A DNA stretch of 64,000 nt from Molanna angustata (Eukaryota > Arthropoda > Insecta > Trichoptera > Molannidae): positions 18,814,570 through 18,878,569 of the forward strand of contig OY754981.1 in NCBI GenBank assembly GCA_963576475.1, in the 5' to 3' direction. Below, in pieces: positions 31,577 through 42,174 of the stretch. The notes under the pieces were generated by a model, which was not told the DNA's origin, made no database searches, and saw only the letters and a program-made list of their open reading frames with translations. Every line of letters starts with the position of its first letter. Position 1 is the first letter of the stretch. The position numbers and the translations under genes are program-made.

Positions 31577-32415
31577 CAGCGGCGACTCTATATGAAGTGC
31601 GTTGGATCAATTGCACTACCAATTTTTAAATGGTATATTCTAAAAATTAATATTAAAATATGTTTTTAATATATTTTTACGCTTTAATTTATTACTGTTA
31701 TTTTTCTAAACCAATTGATAATTATATATATACCCTCGCAATCGACATCATATTATAATGAAATCTACCGCAATACAAATATTATCATTATGTAATGTAT
31801 GGCGTGCGATATCCATATTGCACCAAAATTGATTTCTTTTTAATACAGCGTATGTATGAAGAGAAAGAGATAGTCCCCTGGCAGATGAAATAGCGATACT
31901 TGTACTGAATTCATAAGGCAGACTCGTGCAGGCTCGTGCGCTGCACCAAGCTTATCATATCTTAGATGTAATTAGTATGTATACATCTATCTCGCTCTCT
32001 AATTCATAAGCCATTCGTATTGAAAGAGATGAGTGCCACGTATACATGACATACAGCCGATTCCGCGACTAAAATACGAGTGTCACATATTGACACACAA
32101 CTTTAGACCTAATTACATAGTATATTAATACTTGATTGAGAGGAAAATTGTATGAATAATACTCCCATACATTTGTCTTCACGACATCTGTTGATAAATC
32201 AGTGAAACAATATTGTAAAATAACAATATCATTTATAAAAGAGAACGCTGGCGCAGTTTTTAAAATTATTTGAAAACAAATACTGTGACTTTAATACATT
32301 TTTTTAAATATCCTATATTGTATTTATGGTTTAAATACCTATTAATTTATTATTAATTCAGGAAAAAATTGCACTACCAAAAATGATCAAAAATACAATC
32401 GACCAGTCGCCACTG
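31577..32415. mobile_element. hAT-like non-autonomous element, 839 bp, 8-bp TSD
   Basis: The terminal inverted repeats CAGCGGCGACT and AGTCGCCACTG match at 10 of 11 positions. They are flanked by an exact 8-bp duplication TCCAACAC (31569-31576, 32416-32423), the size hAT transposases make. ATTGCACTACCAA occurs in direct orientation near both ends. No transposase ORF is visible. It interrupts an older LINE. Confidence 0.88.
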
Positions 32416-32423
32416 TCCAACAC

Positions 32424-32900
32424 CATGGTTACCAGTATTATCTAACATCGCTCCGCCAGATCTGCGTAGAATGCATGTCACTGCCAGACAGAAAAACAAA
32501 ATAAAAAACCTACCCCATAAAAGGCTAAGTTCTAAGTGGACTTCAGTATTGAATCCGCTTGGAAAGAAAGATGGGCCAACGTGAACGTACAGAACAACCA
32601 CTTTATTGTGGACCCAACAACCCGAGTACCAGGATTCGACCTGCTACGTAAAATATGGGTACAGCAAAACACGGTAAGAACGGAACAAGGTTGCTGTAAC
32701 TTCTTGCTCTGGAGATGGGGAAAGAGGGAGAACCCAGACTGTGAATGTGGAGCTGAGCAGACAGTAAAACACATGGTGCAAGACTGCCAGCTCAGGAAAT
32801 TTAGCGGCCCCCACCAGGATATCCACGAGGCGAGACCGGAGGCGGTGGAATGGTTGACAGAACTTGATCCAAGGCTGTAAAACTCAGACGCTGCCTAAAT
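32424..32900 (+). mobile_element. LINE remnant, right part (ORF C-terminus)
   Basis: Sequence reads on from the LINE interrupted at 31576: APPDLRRMHVTARQKNKIKN, then after a frameshift AWKERWANV, RVPGFDLLRKIWVQQNTVRT, CCNFLLWRWGKRENPDCECG, AEQTVKHMVQDCQL and EAVEWLTELDPRL with stop at 32878-32880. The Cys/His pattern CxCGxxQTxxHxxxxC is the usual C-terminal zinc-knuckle-like motif of this group of non-LTR ORFs. Confidence 0.85.
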
Positions 32901-32947
32901 GTGTGAAAAGGATACAAGTACCAGAGCCACACGAAAAGTAAAGTAGG

Positions 32948-33025
32948 TAAGATACCATCACGCCATTTCTTCAGCATGAAATAGGCAGAGGAACCGAGCA
33001 CCATATTTTTCTATCTTGACATACA
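32948..33025 (-). mobile_element. LINE 3' terminal fragment (family with CGTGATGGTAT end)
   Basis: The minus strand reads AGATAGAAAAATATGGTGCT, CGGTTCCTCTGCC and AATGGCGTGATGGTATC, matching the 3' UTR of the LINE at 33326-35790. Confidence 0.6.
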
Positions 33026-33067
33026 TTCATTTTGAAGTCGGTTTTTGTGCAGGAAAATACTCTAATT

Positions 33068-33192
33068 TGTATTAACCAATATAATCAGTTGACGTTTGAC
33101 TTTGTGCAACGTATTACCTACGTGTCACTATTTTCTTTGCATCCATACATTTTTAGATTATTTGCAACAATGCTTTATAAAACTGTCACTCG
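33068..33192. repeat. Dispersed repeat, copy 2 (paired with 718-838)
   Basis: AACCAATATAATCAGTTGAC through GCTTTATAAAACTGTCACTC. It is embedded between two direct copies of TTTTGAAGTCGGTTTTT (33030 and 33281 areas), which suggests a larger repeat unit. Confidence 0.55.
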
Positions 33193-33413
33193 CTTTTTTC
33201 AGGAGTCCTACCAATCTGTATTACTTTATACAAAAAAATCGATCACATCACTTTTTCTATATTGACTTGGTACAATAATTTTGAAGTCGGTTTTTTGTGT
33301 GAAACATTCTATAACTTAAGATTACTGTACATACATACATACCATCACGCCATGTCCCTTACGGGGTAAGCAGAGAGAACCGAGCGCCATACTTCTCTAT
33401 TTTTGCACACATT

Positions 33414-34232
33414 TCAGGCTTCCTTTACATCCATGCATCGTCTCATACATGCTCGTCGATTGTTCAAACTTTTTATGTTTCCTTCTTTCAAAATATCATT
33501 CACATGGTCATGCCATCCCTTTCTGGGGCGACCTCTGCTATTTACTCCATCTCTAGCACCCATGTATATTTTTTTGGTCAGTCGTTCATCGTTCATTCTT
33601 TCTATATGTCCAAACCACCTTAAAGCATTCACTTTCATTTTACATATAATATTCTTCTTTAACTTGCATTCTCTCCTTATGTCCTCATTTTTTATTCTAT
33701 CATATATCGTTCTATTACATACTCTTCTTAGTGATCTCATTTCTACAGCATTTATTCTACTTTCATGTGTTCTTTGCCAGGTCCATGTTTCACTTGCATA
33801 CGTCAAAGTAGGCACCACAATTGCATTGTGTATTGCAATCTTGGCTTCCTTTGAGATGCTTGGGTCGGACATTACTGGTCTAAGTGCTCCGTTTATTCTA
33901 TTCCCTGCCATAACTCTTCTTTCAATATCTTTATCGGGTCTTCCATTCCGTTCAAACATACTCCCCAAATATAAATATTCCTCAACTTGTTCTAGCCATT
34001 CGTTCTCTACTTTTATCATACATGCAGTTATACTTTCAGTCTTTTCAAATACCAATATCTTAGATTTACTAACATTCATTCTCAGTCCATTTTGCAGGCA
34101 TCCTTCATACACTTTATTCACTAAATACTGCAGCTCATCCGCACATTCAGCAATCACCACTTTGTCATCTGCATACATCAAATCACGTACGTTTACAGTA
34201 CTTAGTTTCAGACCTTTATTTTCATTCTTCAA
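33414..34232 (-). pseudogene. C-terminal half of the same LINE ORF (YADD block onward)
   Basis: A 272-residue frame on the minus strand contains LSTVNVRDLMYADDKVVIAE (RT catalytic YADD), LRMNVSKSKILVF, LYLGSMFERNGRPDKDIERR, YASETWTWQRTHESRINAVE, MRSLRRVCNRTIYDRIKNED, VNALRWFGHIERMNDERLTK and GRPRKGWHDHVNDIL. It is shifted by one base relative to 34249-35664. Adjacent and co-linear, so it is the second part of one broken ORF. Confidence 0.87.
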
Positions 34233-34248
34233 TGTCCTAACGCAGTGA

Positions 34249-35790
34249 TCAATTATACAGATTGAACAGCCATGGAGATAATACGCAGCCTTGCTTCACC
34301 CCTTTATTAATAGGGAACCATGTTGTCAACGCATCGTTGACACGGACACAGGCTCCACTATTTTCATACAGAGACGCAACGGCACGTATTAGTTTGCTCT
34401 TCACTCCATATATTGATAGGATATCCCACAATTTTTCTCTATCCACTTTATCATATGCCTTCTCTAGGTCTATGAACGCACAGAAAAGTTTCTGGTTTTT
34501 ATGCAGAACCTTTTGTGTAGCCATACGTAAAGAGAAAATTTGATCGATACATCCTCTGCCCCCTACAAAGGCACCTTGCGCATCCCATATCTTGCATTCC
34601 GTAATCTTGCGTATTCTCTTATCAATAATTCTTGCATACATCTTGCCAACCGAACTTAACAAGCTGATAGCTCTATAGTTTTTGCAGTCGAGTTTTGATC
34701 CCTTCCCTTTGAAAAGAGGAACTACAACTGCATTTCTCCAATCCGACGGAGTGTACCCAGCTTCCCAACATTTATTGAAAAGCGATAGACACCACTCCGT
34801 AGATATTTTACCGCCATACTTGATAAATTCGGCTGCCACACAATCCACACCAGCGGCTTTACCCGTTTTCGCGTTATTAACCGCTTCTTTTACCTCTTCT
34901 TCCGTTATTTCATCTCTCTCATTCTCATCAATAATCCATGTCCTATGTCTTACTGTGTCACCTTGTGCGCTTTCATACAATTCTTTGAAATATTCACACC
35001 ATCTCTCTTTCACACTTTCGTTATCCATCAGCATATTTCCATCTTTATCATTTATACACATTGAACCTTTTGCTTCCCCTTGCTTTCGCTTAGCTATGCC
35101 TTTCCAGACCATTTTCATGTTACCCGTAAAGTCGTTCACTATTTTCTGGCTTACTTTTTCTTTTATCCAATCTTTTTCATTTTTCACTGTAGCTTTTACT
35201 ATCCTCTTGCATTCTTTGTACTCTTCTTTTGCTCTATTTTCTTTGTCAGTACCTTTTACAGATATCCAAAACTTCCATGCTTCCTTTTTCGCATCAACTG
35301 CATTTTTTACCGATTCATTCCACCAAGCATCACCTTTCTGCATTCCTCTTTTACTTTCACCGCACGCATTCTTGGCAGCTTTGCACACAACACTTTTCAA
35401 GTCTTTCCATACTTCATCTACACTTCTTTCACTATGTGTTTGAGAATTTAGTTCATACTCAACATTCCTTTCATATTCATGTCTTACTTCCTCTTCTTGT
35501 AATTTTTCCACTTTGACGCGCATTGGTGGTGCACTTTTGATTGTTTTAGAGCGCCAGCCGATGAACAGATGCAGTTTAGTAACAAGCAAATAGTGATCTG
35601 TCTCCAGCTCTGCACCCCTATATACCCTAGTGTCCATCGTTGCCTTCCTCAAAGTGGAGTCCACACATACAAAATCTATAATTGATCTTTCACAGCCTCT
35701 TTCCCACGGTACTGGTGGATCTTTTTATGGCAAAAAATAGTATTAGCCACAAAAAGATCCCATTCCACAAGATTACTTGAATCGTATTAT
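34249..35790 (-). pseudogene. Endonuclease C-terminus and reverse transcriptase of LINE, broken
   Basis: On the minus strand, ANTIFCHKKIHQY (endonuclease) is followed by a one-base frameshift and WERGCERSIIDFVCVD, ETDHYLLVTKL. The RT follows with NNAKTGKAAGVDCVAAEFIK, WRNAVVVPLFKGKG, NYRAISLL, AFIDLEKAYDKVDREKLWDI and GVKQGCVLSPWLFNLYN, then a stop at 34249-34251 caused by another one-base shift before the YADD block. The main frame is 471 residues (34249-35664). Two frameshifts plus 5' truncation make it inactive. Confidence 0.87.
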
Positions 35791-36234
35791 TTCATGACAG
35801 ACCACAAAAAAAGGAAAAAATAAATAATTTTATGCAATATTGTAAATACGTGCCTTAGTTTGATAATAGTCAAATGTTTACATGTGTATGGAATTCGCCT
35901 AGCATTGCACAGCATCGGTATGAACAAAAGGAATCTACTTCATATGTATAGTTTATCTATAGAATATTGAAAATTCATGTATCATAAATCTAGGAGATGA
36001 CACAAGACCTCTATTTCATATTACCGCTTGGCAGGTGACTGCAGATGAAAGGTTACTTAAAGATACTACCTTACTACAATATTTTAAACATACATATTAT
36101 TAACTCTCTTTTTTTATAAATTTATCAATTTTCGATTTATAATAAGAAAGTAGCATTATATATTTTATTGCATTAAACTTTTCCGTTGTTAGAATTGCAA
36201 TGGAAAGTGTTGTCAGTAGAAATTTGGAGGAACA
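35791..36234. other. Intergenic sequence, no feature seen
   Basis: AT-rich; nothing recognised. Confidence 0.35.
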
Positions 36235-36420
36235 TTCTTAATAAAGATTAGTGAAACTTAATAAAGATTAGTAATACATCCTTAATAATGATTAGTGATA
36301 CATTGTTAATAAATATTAGTGAAACTTAATTAAGATTAGTAATACATTCTTAATAAAGATTAGTGATACATTGTTAATAAAGATTAGTGATACATTCTTA
36401 TTAAAGATTAGTGAAACTTG
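36235..36420. repeat. Minisatellite with ATTAGTGA-type unit (about 20-24 bp)
   Basis: About eight tandem units of TTAATAAAGATTAGTGA(A/T)AC(A/TT), alternating between two variants: one ending GAAAC, the other with ATACATTC/ATTG. Confidence 0.9.
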
Positions 36421-37334
36421 TTGAAAAAAATTTGAAAAAAAACTGGTAATATGTATCTTAAGTAAATTTTATAATTAATATCAAAAGAATTTTCATAGAT
36501 AAAATTGTTATAACACAATTGACTTTGGTACCTACATTCAAATGTTAGCCATATATGTGATTTTCATAAGTAATAATCACATCTCACGATATTCAAGTGG
36601 AAAATGAAAAAGGAAATAGAGTAGCTTTATTATGCAAAGATCCTTTTATGGTTCAATTTCAATCCAACGTGATTTAGCGCGCATGCTGAATGCAATAATC
36701 GGGAAATAAAACTGATATTTGCATCCATCTAAATATTACTTACAGCATTCTACAATCTCCGTAAACCATTTCGCTAAAGTTCAATATTCTGGTTTGTATA
36801 CAACTTTATTATTATGTGAGTATTTTATTACTCTTCTACGTTTCTAAAAAGAAGTTGATTGAAAGACTGGATACGTCTTCGAGAGAGGCCTCCATGGATG
36901 GGAATCCACTTCACAGGAAAAAAAGAGCGACCCTCCGGAGAATACATCACATAGTAATCTACAAGGACTAATAAAAAACATTTTAATGATTGTATAGAAA
37001 AATCCAAACAATTACAATCTATTGGTTAAAACTAAACATAAATAATTTGATTGTACTATTAAATTTAAATATTATGTAGGTACAATAAATACACCAATGA
37101 GAACGCAACAGTTGGAATTGATTACTATTGCAATGCAAATTAAATTTAATAAGGTTCTATATAGTTTTCGTTTTTCATAGTTTGGTTTGGTTTTGGTTCC
37201 CCTTTCAATTTCAAATACTTTTAGTTTGATTATCCCTAATTTAATGACTTATTTAGTCTTATTTTCTTTCTTGTAAAGTAAGAACCTAAGCGTAATTCAA
37301 AGAATTTCATAATATGTCTTCGTTTTGTGGTGTC

Positions 37335-37339
<5 letters not shown>
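36421..37339. other. Intergenic sequence, possibly with an eroded RTE 3' end
   Basis: 36870-36985 contains AGGCCTCCATGGATGGGAAT and CCACTTCACAGGAAAAAAAG, loosely like the C-terminal end of the RTE-like ORF (GRPPKxWxxSWxSTSQE). Too eroded to be sure; otherwise nothing recognised. Confidence 0.3.

Positions 37340-37399
<60 letters not shown>
37340..37399. repeat. (TA)n microsatellite
   Basis: About 29 uninterrupted TA/AT dinucleotides directly next to a SINE fragment. The frame containing the IYIYIY run is an artefact of it. Confidence 0.97.
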
Positions 37400-37402
<3 letters not shown>

Positions 37403-37407
37403 GAAAT

Positions 37408-37500
37408 TAATTTAGATAAATTTCTACTCTGCTGGGGATCGATCTCAGGACGCCCGCACAGAAACTTAACGGCTTACCAACTGTGCCACGGTGGTGATAT
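37408..37500 (-). mobile_element. tRNA-derived SINE (family 1), head fragment
   Basis: The minus strand reads GTTGGTAAGCCGTTAAGTTT, GTGCGGGCGTCC, GATCGATCCCCAGCAGAG, AGAAATTTATCT. It matches 30290-30397. The 3' half is missing where the TA microsatellite begins. Confidence 0.75.
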
Positions 37501-37504
37501 AGTT

Positions 37505-37640
37505 CATTCATACCATCACGGCATATCCCACAATGTGGGGTAACCAGCGAAAGGTGTGCGGGTGTGCACTGCCTTATAAAAGGGAGCACAACATATCTGT
37601 GTATACCCACACACCAGTCTCGTCTCACCTAAAAAGGCAC
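37505..37640 (-). repeat. Dispersed repeat ending in GCCGTGATGGTATG, copy 2
   Basis: The minus strand reads TTGTGCTCCCTTTTATAAGG, GCACACC, GGTTACCCCACATTGTGG, GATATGCCGTGATGGTATGA. Same order as 3457-3555 on the plus strand. Confidence 0.65.
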
Positions 37641-37921
37641 TATATTCAAAATGGGTGGTGAACCTCATTGCTGAACCATGTGAGATGTTATTGTTGCCTG
37701 TTGTATTTTCGATTACCCGGCTCTTACGGGACACCGAAAACAATAATAGAAAAGAGTGGAAGCACTATTCTAAGCCGGTGCCTCGCAGCTAAGATATAGG
37801 TACATAGAAAATAATGTAATGTTGCATGGAATGATAATTTGGACTTTGTGATGGACGATTAGATTGTTTTGATTTATAACGTGCTTGTTTATAAGCATAA
37901 TATTTGTCGCTCGTGAACACA

Positions 37922-37993
37922 AGCAGAGTGGCGCAGCGGAAGCGTGCTGGGCCCATAACCCAGAGGTCCGTGGATCGAAACCACGCTCTGCTA
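37922..37993 (+). tRNA. Initiator tRNA-Met (anticodon CAT)
   Basis: A 72-nt cloverleaf with acceptor AGCAGAG/CTCTGCT and discriminator A. The first pair A1-T72 and GGG/CCC pairs flanking the loop CCCATAA (with C at position 33) are hallmarks of the eukaryotic initiator. The T arm has GATCGAAAC in place of TTC, again initiator-specific. A T-rich run (ATTATTTTTT) follows within 10 bp and should stop RNA polymerase III. All stems pair, so the gene looks functional. It starts translation by reading AUG in the ribosomal P site. No neighbouring tRNA genes are seen. Confidence 0.97.
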
Positions 37994-38006
37994 GATTATT
38001 TTTTAA
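37994..38006 (+). terminator. RNA polymerase III terminator of tRNA-iMet
   Basis: A run of six T residues lies about 7-12 bp after the mature 3' end, the usual Pol III stop signal. Confidence 0.8.
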
Positions 38007-39054
38007 ATTCTTAATTATATTTATATGTTTTTATATTATTGTTATATATAACCATTGTGTTATATATGGACTTGTGTGTCAAATAAAAAAGCAAATTTAT
38101 ATTTTGTATGAATGTCAATAAGATGTAGGTAGGTATCTAAATTCGTATTTGATAAAAAAATTCAATTTAATTTTTACCTATTTCAAACATTTTAGTAGAT
38201 TAGAAAAAAAAAATATAAGTACCAACCTACATTGCTCTCACAGAAGACAGGATGGTGTTATGTATAAAATAAAAATGTGAATATTATTGGCACATGCATC
38301 AAATTTTCGTGTATGTAAGTTTATCAGTCTATCAGATAAAAGTCATAATACATTTTACTTCCGGTATATTTTTACATCAAGTGTCTTAAAAGTATCTGCG
38401 ACTGTATTAACGCGAACAAATATTTAAGATGTAGGTAAATAAAGAAAACGAGCTAAATTATTTTATATATATATTTACAAATTATACTTTTTTAATATAT
38501 TAAAATTAATGAACAAATATAATATTGTATTTTTCATTTTGGAAATAAAACTAAAAATATTGTACAAATAATACCTATACCAATTGGTACGTACGAAAAT
38601 GTATTAAAACGTGAATGAAGCAAGAAATGCATGTCAAAAGAGTTTCGCGTTCGATTATCTGTGCCTACTCCAATTAAGGAAATGGCGTTATGGTATGGTA
38701 ACCAAGCGAAAAAAAATTACATTTTTCTCTCAAGAGAAAAACGAGTGTAGGTACTAAATATTAAAAAGTGTTCTCTATATATATTTTTGCCCCTTGAAAG
38801 GTTGACAATTCCTGAATACATATAAGTCCATGTCTGTTGTTATACATTCTTCAAACAGATATTAAAAAGTCAATATTCTAGACGTGAATAAAAATAAAGT
38901 ATTGACAGATGAAACTATAGAGAAGAAATGAATCGTTGTCACAGATCAGTAATCATCTTAAACACTATCTGTTGTTTTATGGATATTGATATTAGCTACA
39001 GATGACTCAATTCTTTAAAACTTAATCAATGCTACGTTTCATGTGACAAGATTT
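38007..39054. other. Intergenic sequence, no feature seen
   Basis: AT-rich with TA-rich runs near 38460. No gene or repeat recognised. Confidence 0.35.
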
Positions 39055-40076
39055 TCCAACTGTCGATTCGTTCATGAGAATTCAATTCTCTTAATGAATC
39101 GACATTATTAAGCCAAGATGCGTGTACGAAGGAAAATTTTGTATGGTGTAGTGGACTTTTTGCATGCTAATAACACCAACTAGAGGCCTCGCAGCATATA
39201 TGTTCCCGTACATGGATTTACTCAGAATTCGGAGTAGAACATTTTATGTGAGTTTTGTGTGTGTGTCTGTGTGTGTGTGTGTGGTGTGTGTGTGGTGTGT
39301 GTGGGTGTGTCCGTCGCCCCCTTATAACTTTTGATCCGCTGAATTTACAGAGCCCAAATTTTCAGAATATATAAATAGTTATAGGCCTACAAAAATTTTA
39401 TACTCAGAATTGTGAATTTTTGTTTCAGTCAGGGGTTATCAACTTTTGAAATTTTGGTTTATTTTTCCATATATCTCAGAAACCATAAAAGCTAGAAAGC
39501 TGAAAATTGGTATGAACATAGACAAATACAAAATCTCAAATAATTTTTTTTTTGTAAATTCCAGGGTTTCTCAAACATTTTTTATTAAGAAAAATATTTT
39601 TTTTTATTATAAATTTATGAGATTAACTGCCTATATTTCCAAACTTTTTAAAAATATCGAAAAAAGCCGAAACACCCCAACTAGATAATTCAATTTTATA
39701 TAAAAAATATAAACATTGTTTTTGTACATCTCAAATTTTTTTTAACAATTTTTATAAAAATTGAATTTAGTGACGACATTGTTTCATACAATTTGTATGG
39801 TAGTAGCCTACACACAATAGGTATATAAGAAGACTTAATAGGTTGATAGGTACTTAATCTCCAAACATACATACAGAACCGCATCATGCTGTTTTCATAT
39901 TCCGGGTAGGAAAAGAGGACTGACCTCCATACTGTCCTATCTTGACATACCTACATACCAACATGTGTTAAAATTTTCAATAATTTGGATTTATGGGTTT
40001 ATAGTTTTATTTTTATTCTTCAACTAAACATACTATCGCTATCGACAGTTGGATCTCATGTGTTACATGCAACTAG
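39055..40076 (+). mobile_element. HINE-like element, full length, reference copy
   Basis: The 5' end TCCAACTGTCGATTCG is followed by an inverted block GAGAATTCAATTCTC, a GT-rich tract and AT-rich body. The subterminal ATCGACAGTTGGA is the inverse of the 5' end, followed by the hairpin CATGT-GTT-ACATG and the terminal CAACTAG. The insertion lies between T residues. This 5' TIR, 3' subterminal repeat, hairpin order is that of Helentron-associated elements. No Rep/helicase ORF, so non-autonomous. Confidence 0.82.
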
Positions 40077-40562
40077 TTTTAGAAAAATCATTTTATTCCA
40101 CACTCAAGCGTGTCGGTATTGTCGGTTAAGGTTGCAAGATGAATGCCACGATAAAAATCGACAATATTTATGTGGTGGGGCGTCGTGTGTTATACATTAT
40201 AGTAGGTAGGTACGGAATATGTTCAGAGTTGGAGGATGTTTTATCGCTGAAGAAAAAGAAGAAGTGCCGCGAAACTGAGAGGCATTTGTCTTGAGGCAAC
40301 CGCAGTTATCATATTGACATATTGCCCATACAATATTCAAGATGGTAGATAGAGATATTGTAGGGGAAGAGGATGACATGGAAGCATATTATCAATAATC
40401 GATACAAAGATGTGAAACCAGAATGAATAACGACTTTGGGGGTGATACAAATGTTTCAGTTGTTTTTTCGATGTTTTCATTAGACCATTTTGTTAGGAAA
40501 ACAGGGTTGTTATTATTTTTTCTTTGTATTGCTTCACGGATATCTATGTCCAATATTTATTT

Positions 40563-40773
40563 CTCACCCAATAACAAGTTCCCACATTCTGGAGACTTTT
40601 TATGATGTTTATCGTCTCACATATCCAGACTGAAAACACAATTTCAACCTGTGTCCCCACCGGGAATCATATCACCATAGCCGAGTGTCTGATAATACCT
40701 TTAATAACAATAATAATCGTAACCCGGACCTTTGGCTCAGATATCTAATCAACTGATAGCCACGAAGGTCGAC
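40563..40773 (-). mobile_element. tRNA-derived SINE (family 3), copy 3, with internal insertion
   Basis: It matches 28263-28452, but about 50 bp (starting ATATCACCATAGCC and ending in an AATAATAAT-like run) interrupt the box B region between GGGAATC and CGTAACCCGG. The insertion should abolish internal promoter activity. Confidence 0.75.
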
Positions 40774-40800
40774 ATGAAATATTATTAAAATAATTTAGCT

Positions 40801-41025
40801 TTTTTTTTTTTGGTCTGTTTGTTTTTATTTTATAGTGTATTATTCCATTTTAGTATTTTAAGACTGTATTTGTCCCTAAATAAATAAATAAATAAAAATC
40901 TAAGATTATTGTTTGGCATATAAACATTTTGATCTCATGTATTTTTTATTTATTAAAGGAACAAACAGTCTTATAAGATAAACACACAAATACACTATGA
41001 AATAGACCAAATTACGTTTTTTCAC
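40801..41025. repeat. Two inverted LINE/SINE tails, tail to tail
   Basis: TTGGTCTGTTTG...ATAGTGTATT...AAGACTGTATTTGTCC...AATAAATAAA on the left is mirrored by TTTATTTATTAAAGGAACAA...ACAGTCTTAT...ATACACTATGAAATAGACCAA on the right. Both end in AATAAAT tracts that face each other. This fits two retroelement copies inserted in opposite directions. Confidence 0.7.
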
Positions 41026-41109
41026 AGACATTACAACTAAAAATATAGTAAACAATAAATTATAATGGATGTTTAAAAAATATGGTCTGGAAAAATAAAC
41101 AAATACGTA

Positions 41110-41540
41110 TTGACATTAAAGTCAGATTATATACATGACATGCGTGCGACTGATCATGGCGTATGCTGTGGAAACGCGAGCAGACACTGAACGAACCAAG
41201 GGGCTTCTAAGGACAACGGAAATGAAGGTTTTAAGGTCAATCACTGGAAAAACTCTCCGAGATCGTGTTCGCATTGTTAAAATAGTGAAAACATGTGGAA
41301 TAGAGAACATCGTTCTGTGGAGTAGATCCAGAAGAAGATATTGGAGGGACCACGTAGCCAGAATAGACAGTGATAGACTTGCGTATATAGCAGCAAATGA
41401 AATCCCCTCTGGTTGCCGTCTACCCGGAAGACCACCCGAGGGATGGAAGGATAGTTGGACTTCGTCATCACAGGAGGCATAGTTTCTGAAAAAAAGACCA
41501 ACTACATATGTAGGTCTACTAAACGAAGAAGAAGAATCAA
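41110..41540 (+). mobile_element. RTE-like LINE 3' fragment (same family as 9558-12017)
   Basis: It reads MAYAVETRADTERTKGLLRT, TEMKVLRSITGKTLRDRVRI, LWSRSRRRYWRDHVARIDSD, GRPPEGWKDSWTSSSQEA, then TAG and KRPTTYVGL-like sequence and a GAAGAAGAA tail. 5'-truncated; coding frame intact over 116 codons. Confidence 0.87.
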
Positions 41541-42174
41541 TTATTGCATGTTTGCCTGTGACGGGAAAGAAAAAGTATTAAAAGGTTTTAGTTTTCACAT
41601 AAGTGTTGAATTTAATCAAGACTCATAACATCAGTCAAAGCCTCAGTCAAAGCAACAACAATTATTTTCAAGACCGAGAAAATTCTTTCTCGGCGTTTAC
41701 TACTCAATGTGTCTTCACAAGAAGTTTCAAGAATTATATAAAATCAGCCCACATGCCATGTAATCAAATATATTATTTCGTAGTTAACTACATACATACC
41801 TTTCATTCATTCTCATTAGCTGATCAATCCAATTCCCTGATTATATACTAATGTAGGTATTATACAACAAACACATCGGGGCTCGAAATCAATTACAATG
41901 AACCAAAACAATTTGTATCCGATTTGTGAAGAACTAATATTTACGAAAATTCACAGAACATACATATATTTTAATTGTCCTCAGAATTCAAATAACTTAA
42001 AATGATAATTTCTAGAAAGATCGACCGACAAATTAAATTTAAAAATCATAAGTCCTTGTATAACATACGTATGTACCTATTATTTTTTTGATTAATTTAC
42101 AGTACAGAACGAATTTATACGTATATTATAACATCATAAAAACCTTTTTAAGATTCTTTTTTGTAGGTAAAACT

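Larger units (their letters stand above)
33326..35790 (-). mobile_element. 5'-truncated APE-type LINE, 2.46 kb, frameshifted
   Basis: It covers an endonuclease remnant, the reverse transcriptase, a C-terminal region and a short 3' UTR ending GGACATGGCGTGATGGTATG followed by TATG repeats. 3'-end fragments of the same family occur at 32948-33025, 45740-46110, 46633-46695, 50930-51335, 59225-59290, 60755-60865 and 60975-61105. It is the most abundant LINE lineage in the window. Confidence 0.88.

Noticed and set aside
33403..35516. Plus-strand ORFs of up to 281 codons, Ser/Phe/Leu-rich
   Set aside because: They are antisense shadows of the minus-strand LINE ORF, which has the RT motifs including YADD.
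37325..37543. ORF beginning with a long IYIYIY run
   Set aside because: It translates the (TA)n microsatellite and a SINE head.
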